DNA of 10,641 nucleotides from Kangiellaceae bacterium (GTDB taxonomy: Bacteria; Pseudomonadota; Gammaproteobacteria; Enterobacterales; Kangiellaceae): NCBI GenBank assembly GCA_030590405.1, contig JAUUYO010000114.1, forward strand, positions 1-10,641, given 5' to 3'. Numbering within the stretch: the first letter of the stretch is position 1; each line of letters begins with the position of its first letter. The position numbers were made by a program, and so were the translations under genes. Shown one piece after another: positions 6,794-10,641 of this stretch. The notes beneath the pieces were generated by a model. The model saw only the letters and a list, made by a program, of their open reading frames with translations, did no database searches and was not told the DNA's origin.

Positions 6794-6920
6794 GAAACCC
6801 ACACAGCAACATTTTCTCGTTCTCACCGCTTTGTGAGGATGCTGCCCAGTCAGACCAAAGTGCAATCCAACGGTTTTCTCATGCCCAAAGCTGATATTGC
6901 TCATTTTCCGCGCTTTTAAC

Positions 6921-6950
6921 TTGACACCGGTGTCACCACATGAGTAAATA
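6921..6950 (+). promoter_or_regulatory. Promoter of edd
   Basis: A consensus -35 TTGACA (6921-6926) is followed after 18 bases by a weak -10-like TAAATA (6945-6950); a TG at 6941-6942 could assist. The -35 is built into the left arm of the operator palindrome. The -10 is poorer than that of glk, so the assignment rests mostly on the -35 and on the operator position. Confidence 0.45.
6922..6935. promoter_or_regulatory. Perfect LacI-type operator at the edd promoter
   Basis: TGACACCGGTGTCA is an exact 14-base palindrome around CG. It overlaps the -35 hexamer TTGACA, so binding would block RNA polymerase. The same sequence with one change occurs on the glk promoter at 4622-4635. Size, CG centre and location between a LacI gene and its likely target are those of LacI-family operators. 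Confidence 0.75.
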
Positions 6951-7052
6951 GGCTTGCAGCTGCTTTTTGGCAAATGTTAGACCTGTTACACAGCATAAAC
7001 CTGTCTACTTTTCGCCTTAAAACCATAAACAGGCCATTTTAGAGACAATTGA

Positions 7053-8921
7053 ATGACATTATCTGATAAGATCGAACGTATTACTCGATCGATTATTGAA
7101 AAAAGTAAACCCACTAGAGAAAAATACCTTGCACGTATGCACGCCGCGCAAACCAACGGACGCACCCGTTCAGCTTTAAGTTGCGGTAACCTGGCTCACG
7201 GCATGGCTTCTTGCAGTGCTGCCGATAAATCAATATTAGCCAAAGAAGACGCGCCAAACCTGGCGATAATCAGTTCTTATAATGATATGTTATCGGCCCA
7301 TCATCCTTACAAAAACTATCCTGAAATTATCAAAAGCACCGCTGCTCGGTTTGGCGTTACCGCACAATTTGCCGGTGGCGTTCCAGCGATGTGCGATGGG
7401 GTAACACAAGGCCAGTCTGGCATGGAATTGTCTCTTTTTAGCCGAGACTTAATTGCTATGGCCACTGCAGTCTCGTTATCTCATGATATGTTTGATGGCA
7501 CCATTTGCTTAGGGGTTTGCGACAAAATTGTGCCCGGACTGCTAATCGGAGCATTAAGTTTTGGTCACCTTCCAACCATCTTTTTGCCCGCAGGTCCCAT
7601 GCTAACCGGACAAAGTAACGATGCAAAAGCTAAGGTTCGCCAAGCCTATGCAGAAGGGAAAATTGGCAGAAAGGAATTATTGGCATCCGAAAGTGCTTCT
7701 TACCATGGTGAAGGAACATGCACCTTTTATGGCACAGCCAATAGCAATCAGATGTTAATGGAAATTATGGGCTTACATCTACCGGGCAGCTCTTTTATAC
7801 CGCCCAGTACTCAGTTAAGAGACCGTTTGTCGAGTAAAGCCGTTGAAGTATTAATTAACAACATCCAGTCGGATCAAGCAGAGCCTATCCCGCTTTACAA
7901 AATTATTACTGAGAAAACCATCGTTAATGGCTTGGTAGGCTTATTTGCCACTGGCGGCTCAACTAATCATGCGATCCACATTATTGCCATTGCAAGAGCT
8001 GCCGGGATCATTGTCGATTGGCAAGATATGGCAGATATTTCAGCTACAGTGCCCCTGCTTTGTCGAATTTATCCGAATGGCAGTGCAGATATTAACCATT
8101 TTCAAGCCGCAGGTGGTATGCCCTTCTTGATGCGTGAGTTAAGTGAGGCTGGCTATTTACATCAGGATGTTACCACTGTTATGGGAGAAGATCTTAACCA
8201 TTATTTCGAAGAGCCAGAATTAATCGATAACAATCAGGCGGAGATCTTCAGACAAAAAAATCCGATCGACTCACCCAGCAAAATAATTCGATGGAAACCA
8301 GCTACGCAAGACAGCCTGGATGAATCGGTTTTGTGTCCAACCGAAAAAGCTTTTAGTCCTCATGGTGGATTACAGCTGTTAACCGGAAACCTAGGACGGT
8401 CCGTAATCAAAACATCATCCGTTGCCAATGAACTGCTGGTGATAGAAGCTGAAGCCGTTGTGGTCGATGATCAAAATGATTTAGTTAAATTATTTAAACA
8501 AGGAAAATTACAAAAGAATTTTATTGCGGTGATCCGATTTCAAGGCCCAAAGGCCAATGGAATGCCCGAACTACATAAATTAACTCCCATTTTAGGTTCA
8601 TTGCAAGACGCTGGTTTTTCAGTCGCACTTGTAACCGATGGCCGAATGTCTGGTGCCTCAGGAAAAGTGCCTGCTGCAATTCATCTTGTGCCTGAAGCAT
8701 TAGATGGTGGACTGATCGGAAAAATATTAAACGGTGACAAGATCCGACTCGATGCCAACAAAGGTACACTTGAATTGAAAGTTGGCGAGAAAGAGTTATC
8801 CGAACGCAGCCTGGCAACAAAACCTGATGATGCCGATCAAACTGGTATGGGCAGAGAATTATTTGCCAATTTCAGAAGAAATGTCACTAGCGCGGAACAT
8901 GGCGCATCTAGCATTGGTTAA
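7053..8921 (+). CDS. edd: Phosphogluconate dehydratase (6-phosphogluconate dehydratase)
   Basis: This cytoplasmic iron-sulfur enzyme of the IlvD/Edd family dehydrates 6-phosphogluconate to 2-keto-3-deoxy-6-phosphogluconate, the first dedicated Entner-Doudoroff step. The protein has 622 residues, slightly longer than E. coli Edd (603). Conserved cysteines expected to hold the cluster are present: C114 in PAMCDGVTQGQ, C156 in GVCDKIVPG and C223 in GEGTCTFYGTANSNQM. GGSTNHAIH follows in the middle, and the C-terminal VTDGRMSGASGKVPAAIHL signature is intact. The many Edd-specific stretches rule out dihydroxy-acid dehydratase as the better call. The ATG at 7053 has AGAGA 7 bases upstream and gives an Edd-like N-terminus. 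It is followed after 65 bases by zwf, probably in one operon. The partner aldolase gene eda is not in this window. Confidence 0.95.
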   Translation: MTLSDKIERITRSIIEKSKPTREKYLARMHAAQTNGRTRSALSCGNLAHGMASCSAADKSILAKEDAPNLAIISSYNDMLSAHHPYKNYPEIIKSTAARFGVTAQFAGGVPAMCDGVTQGQSGMELSLFSRDLIAMATAVSLSHDMFDGTICLGVCDKIVPGLLIGALSFGHLPTIFLPAGPMLTGQSNDAKAKVRQAYAEGKIGRKELLASESASYHGEGTCTFYGTANSNQMLMEIMGLHLPGSSFIPPSTQLRDRLSSKAVEVLINNIQSDQAEPIPLYKIITEKTIVNGLVGLFATGGSTNHAIHIIAIARAAGIIVDWQDMADISATVPLLCRIYPNGSADINHFQAAGGMPFLMRELSEAGYLHQDVTTVMGEDLNHYFEEPELIDNNQAEIFRQKNPIDSPSKIIRWKPATQDSLDESVLCPTEKAFSPHGGLQLLTGNLGRSVIKTSSVANELLVIEAEAVVVDDQNDLVKLFKQGKLQKNFIAVIRFQGPKANGMPELHKLTPILGSLQDAGFSVALVTDGRMSGASGKVPAAIHLVPEALDGGLIGKILNGDKIRLDANKGTLELKVGEKELSERSLATKPDDADQTGMGRELFANFRRNVTSAEHGASSIG

Positions 8922-8956
8922 CTAAAATCATTGGTTAGTCAGAACATTAGTTAACT
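8913..8956 (+). repeat. Three degenerate 11-base direct repeats in the edd-zwf gap
   Basis: ATTGGTTAACT (8913-8923, overlapping the edd stop codon), ATTGGTTAGTC (8930-8940) and ATTAGTTAACT (8946-8956) recur at 17 and 16 bases. Two contain the palindrome GTTAAC. The unit is short and AT-rich, and the function is unknown; it may be a regulatory array before zwf or remnants of local duplication. Confidence 0.4.
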
Positions 8957-8975
8957 GAAAAAAATTTAATTTTAA

Positions 8976-8980
8976 GAGAG
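8976..8980 (+). promoter_or_regulatory. Ribosome binding site deciding the zwf TTG start
   Basis: GAGAG at 8976-8980 is 6 bases from TTG at 8987. The next in-frame ATG comes only after the NADP-binding loop, so TTG must be the start. Confidence 0.6.
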
Positions 8981-8986
8981 TATATT

Positions 8987-10462
8987 TTGACAACAGTATT
9001 AGATAAACCCTTTGATTTAATTTTGTTTGGCGGAACAGGTGACTTATCGCTTCGCAAACTTTTACCTTCGATGTACCGCGCATTTATGGAAGATGAAATT
9101 CCACAAGGATCGCGAATATTAGTTTGCTCTAGAAAACAAAAAGATTTTGATAACACTCTATCAATTATCGAAACTGCATTTAAAAAATTTATGTTAAAGG
9201 ATGAGTTTTGCGCTAAAAGCTTTAAGCAGTTTGCAAAATATATTCAACCTGCAATGGTAGATGTCGCTGACTATCAAAAAGGCTGGGGAAAATTTGTCAC
9301 GTTTTTTGAAGGTAGAGAATCAATTCCCAGAATTTTTTACCTTGCCATCATCCCAAGCATTTATGGTGATTGTTGTGAAAATCTGGACAGAGCAAATCTT
9401 GTCACCGATGACTCCAGAGTAGTAGTAGAAAAACCCATCGGTTATGACCAGAATTCGGCAGAAGCGATCAATCAAAAAATCGCGAATCATTTTAAGGAAG
9501 AACAAATTTATCGCATCGATCATTATTTAGGTAAAGAGACAGTCCAAAACTTGTTAGCCTTAAGGTTCAGTAATTCTTTATTCGAACAATTCTGGGATTC
9601 AAAATCCATTGACCACATTCAAATCAGCATCAATGAACAAGTAGGTCTGGAAGGGCGTGCCGAATTTTATGACGGCGCTGGCGCAATGCGCGACATGGTT
9701 CAAAATCATTTACTTCAACTGCTTGGTTTAGTCGCAATGGAATCCCCCAATAAAATGGGCGCAGACAACATCCGAACAGAAAAAATAAAAGTTCTTCAAG
9801 CACTGAGACCAATTACTGGTGATGATGTTAAAAAATATACCGTACGCGGCCAATATGTCGCTGGAAACGTCGAAGAAAAATTAGAACCGGGTTATCTTGA
9901 AGAATTAGGTTCGGGAACAAGTCAAACTGAAACATTTGTTGCGATACGCGCCAACATTGATAATTGGCGTTGGGCGCAAGTGCCTTTTTATTTGAGAACA
10001 GGCAAGCGGCTCAAAAGACGCAGCGCGGAAATTGTAATTCAATTTAAAAATGTCTCGCACAATGCCTTTGATGCTGACGCGGGTCAGTTAGTTCCTAATC
10101 GACTCATTATTCAGTTGCAGCCGGAAGAGCGCATGCAACTTCTGCTAATGGCAAAAGATATGACACAGCTGAAAACCGTTTTAAAACCGGTCAAACTGGA
10201 TTTGAATTTTACCGAATCATCCAGCGGATTTAAGAGCTTTGGTTATAAACGATTATTGCTCGACGCTATAGCAGGTAATGCCTCATTATTTATTCATCGA
10301 GATGAAGGCAGCGCAGCCTGGCAATGGGTAGACCCAATCATTGATTACTGGAAAGAAAACAATGTGGTTCCTGATTTGTACCGAGCGGGAAGCTGGGGGC
10401 CGAATGAATCCGATGAGTTGTTGGCGGCGGATAAACGAGAATGGATTGATATTGAGAAATAA
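8987..10462 (+). CDS. zwf: Glucose-6-phosphate 1-dehydrogenase
   Basis: This cytoplasmic enzyme oxidises glucose-6-phosphate to 6-phosphogluconolactone while reducing NADP(+) (or NAD(+)), linking glucokinase to Pgl and Edd. At 491 residues it has the same length as E. coli Zwf. The Rossmann nucleotide loop is F14-G-G-T-G-D-L20, followed by RKLLPSMY. EKPIGYD lies near residue 150, and the family active-site signature R176-I-D-H-Y-L-G-K-E184 is complete, with FYLRTGKRLKRR in the C-terminal substrate-binding domain. The start is TTG with GAGAG 6 bases upstream; the first in-frame ATG would remove the nucleotide loop. The pgl start follows the stop codon by only 6 bases, so translation of the two is probably coupled. 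Cofactor preference cannot be decided by eye. Confidence 0.96.
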   Translation: MTTVLDKPFDLILFGGTGDLSLRKLLPSMYRAFMEDEIPQGSRILVCSRKQKDFDNTLSIIETAFKKFMLKDEFCAKSFKQFAKYIQPAMVDVADYQKGWGKFVTFFEGRESIPRIFYLAIIPSIYGDCCENLDRANLVTDDSRVVVEKPIGYDQNSAEAINQKIANHFKEEQIYRIDHYLGKETVQNLLALRFSNSLFEQFWDSKSIDHIQISINEQVGLEGRAEFYDGAGAMRDMVQNHLLQLLGLVAMESPNKMGADNIRTEKIKVLQALRPITGDDVKKYTVRGQYVAGNVEEKLEPGYLEELGSGTSQTETFVAIRANIDNWRWAQVPFYLRTGKRLKRRSAEIVIQFKNVSHNAFDADAGQLVPNRLIIQLQPEERMQLLLMAKDMTQLKTVLKPVKLDLNFTESSSGFKSFGYKRLLLDAIAGNASLFIHRDEGSAAWQWVDPIIDYWKENNVVPDLYRAGSWGPNESDELLAADKREWIDIEK

Positions 10463-10468
10463 CTGACA

Positions 10469-10641
10469 ATGAAAAACATACAAATACATAAATACCAAAA
10501 TCGGGACGAATTGTTTTCTGCGGTTGCACAGCGTTGTCAACAACAGTTGCAGCTTGCTCTCGATCAAAAAAATCAGGCAAGTTTTATTATCCCAGGCGGT
10601 AGCACACCTGCGCCTGCGTTTGCACAGTTGGCTACATCCTC
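10469..10641 (+). CDS. pgl: 6-phosphogluconolactonase, 3'-truncated
   Basis: An ATG 6 bases after the zwf stop opens a frame that stays open to the window edge: 57 complete codons beginning MKNIQIHKYQNRDELF. The stretch FIIPGGSTPAPAFAQL at residues 39-54 is the sugar-phosphate loop of the DevB/SOL-type 6-phosphogluconolactonases, typically SGGSTP. The enzyme hydrolyses 6-phosphoglucono-lactone to 6-phosphogluconate, the step between Zwf and Edd. The gene is cut by the window, and the full protein would be about 230 residues. Position directly after zwf is usual for pgl. No strong Shine-Dalgarno is seen, consistent with translational coupling. Confidence 0.85.
   Translation, partial: MKNIQIHKYQNRDELFSAVAQRCQQQLQLALDQKNQASFIIPGGSTPAPAFAQLATS

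Larger units (their letters stand above)
6794..7052 (+). promoter_or_regulatory. Control region and leader of the edd-zwf-pgl cluster
   Basis: This 259-base stretch has no convincing gene. Its first 125 bases show no clear motif or terminator. It then holds the palindrome-promoter at 6921-6950, and a leader of about 95 bases containing ACCTGT twice and an AACAGG at 7028-7033 able to pair with CCTGTT upstream across a large loop. The region ends with an AGAGA ribosome site (7041-7045) 7 bases before the edd ATG. Confidence 0.6.

Noticed and set aside
6826..6895. CRP-like site (TTTGTGAGG) or long hairpin (ACCG...CGGT) in the first half of the edd control region
   Set aside because: The TGTGA half has no matching TCACA at the right distance, and the outer ACCG/CGGT pairing has too little support.
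6749..6973. Minus-strand open frame of 74 codons across the lacI-edd gap
   Set aside because: It overlaps the end of the regulator and the operator, has no recognisable domain, and is cysteine-rich in a random-looking way; it is most likely a chance frame.
8521..8820. Minus-strand 99-codon frame within edd
   Set aside because: It lies wholly inside a strongly conserved coding region, with no motif or ribosome site; it is a shadow frame.

Overview
The window is a carbohydrate-use locus from what looks like a gammaproteobacterium, probably a marine heterotroph. The basis is moderate-to-low GC by eye, an outer-membrane-type lipoprotein signal, E. coli-like lengths for Glk, Edd and Zwf, and a MalT-type sugar importer. 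The genus cannot be named from sequence reading alone.

Layout. 1-1320: 3' part of a MalT-like maltose/oligosaccharide major facilitator permease, with its N-terminus off the left edge. 1345-1423: two hairpins, the second with perfect 18-bp arms, ending just before the next gene. 1444-3180: a GH13 alpha-amylase-family lipoprotein. 3181-3312: gap between convergent genes. 3313-4401 (minus): a LacI-family regulator with a GTG start. 4402-4719: a divergent control region with a glk promoter overlapped by a LacI-type operator. 4720-5694: glucokinase (glk). 5771-6793: a second LacI-family regulator with a TTG start. 6794-7052: the edd control region with a perfect TGACACCGGTGTCA palindrome. 7053-8921: phosphogluconate dehydratase (edd). 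8987-10462: glucose-6-phosphate dehydrogenase (zwf, TTG start). 10469 to the right edge: 5' part of 6-phosphogluconolactonase (pgl).

How it works together (inference). The lipoprotein amylase cuts alpha-glucans outside the inner membrane and the permease imports maltose or short maltodextrins. A cytoplasmic alpha-glucosidase, not in this window, would release glucose. Glucokinase makes glucose-6-phosphate, and Zwf, Pgl and Edd carry it to 2-keto-3-deoxy-6-phosphogluconate in the Entner-Doudoroff pathway. The aldolase gene eda is not in view.

The main new point is regulatory. Nearly identical CG-centred palindromes lie on the promoters of glk and of edd-zwf-pgl. This suggests that one LacI-family repressor, most likely the one encoded just after glk, controls glucose phosphorylation and Entner-Doudoroff entry together. 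I saw no HexR-type site. There is no CRISPR array, rRNA or tRNA gene, recognisable transposase or phage gene, and I did not find a clearly novel multi-gene system.
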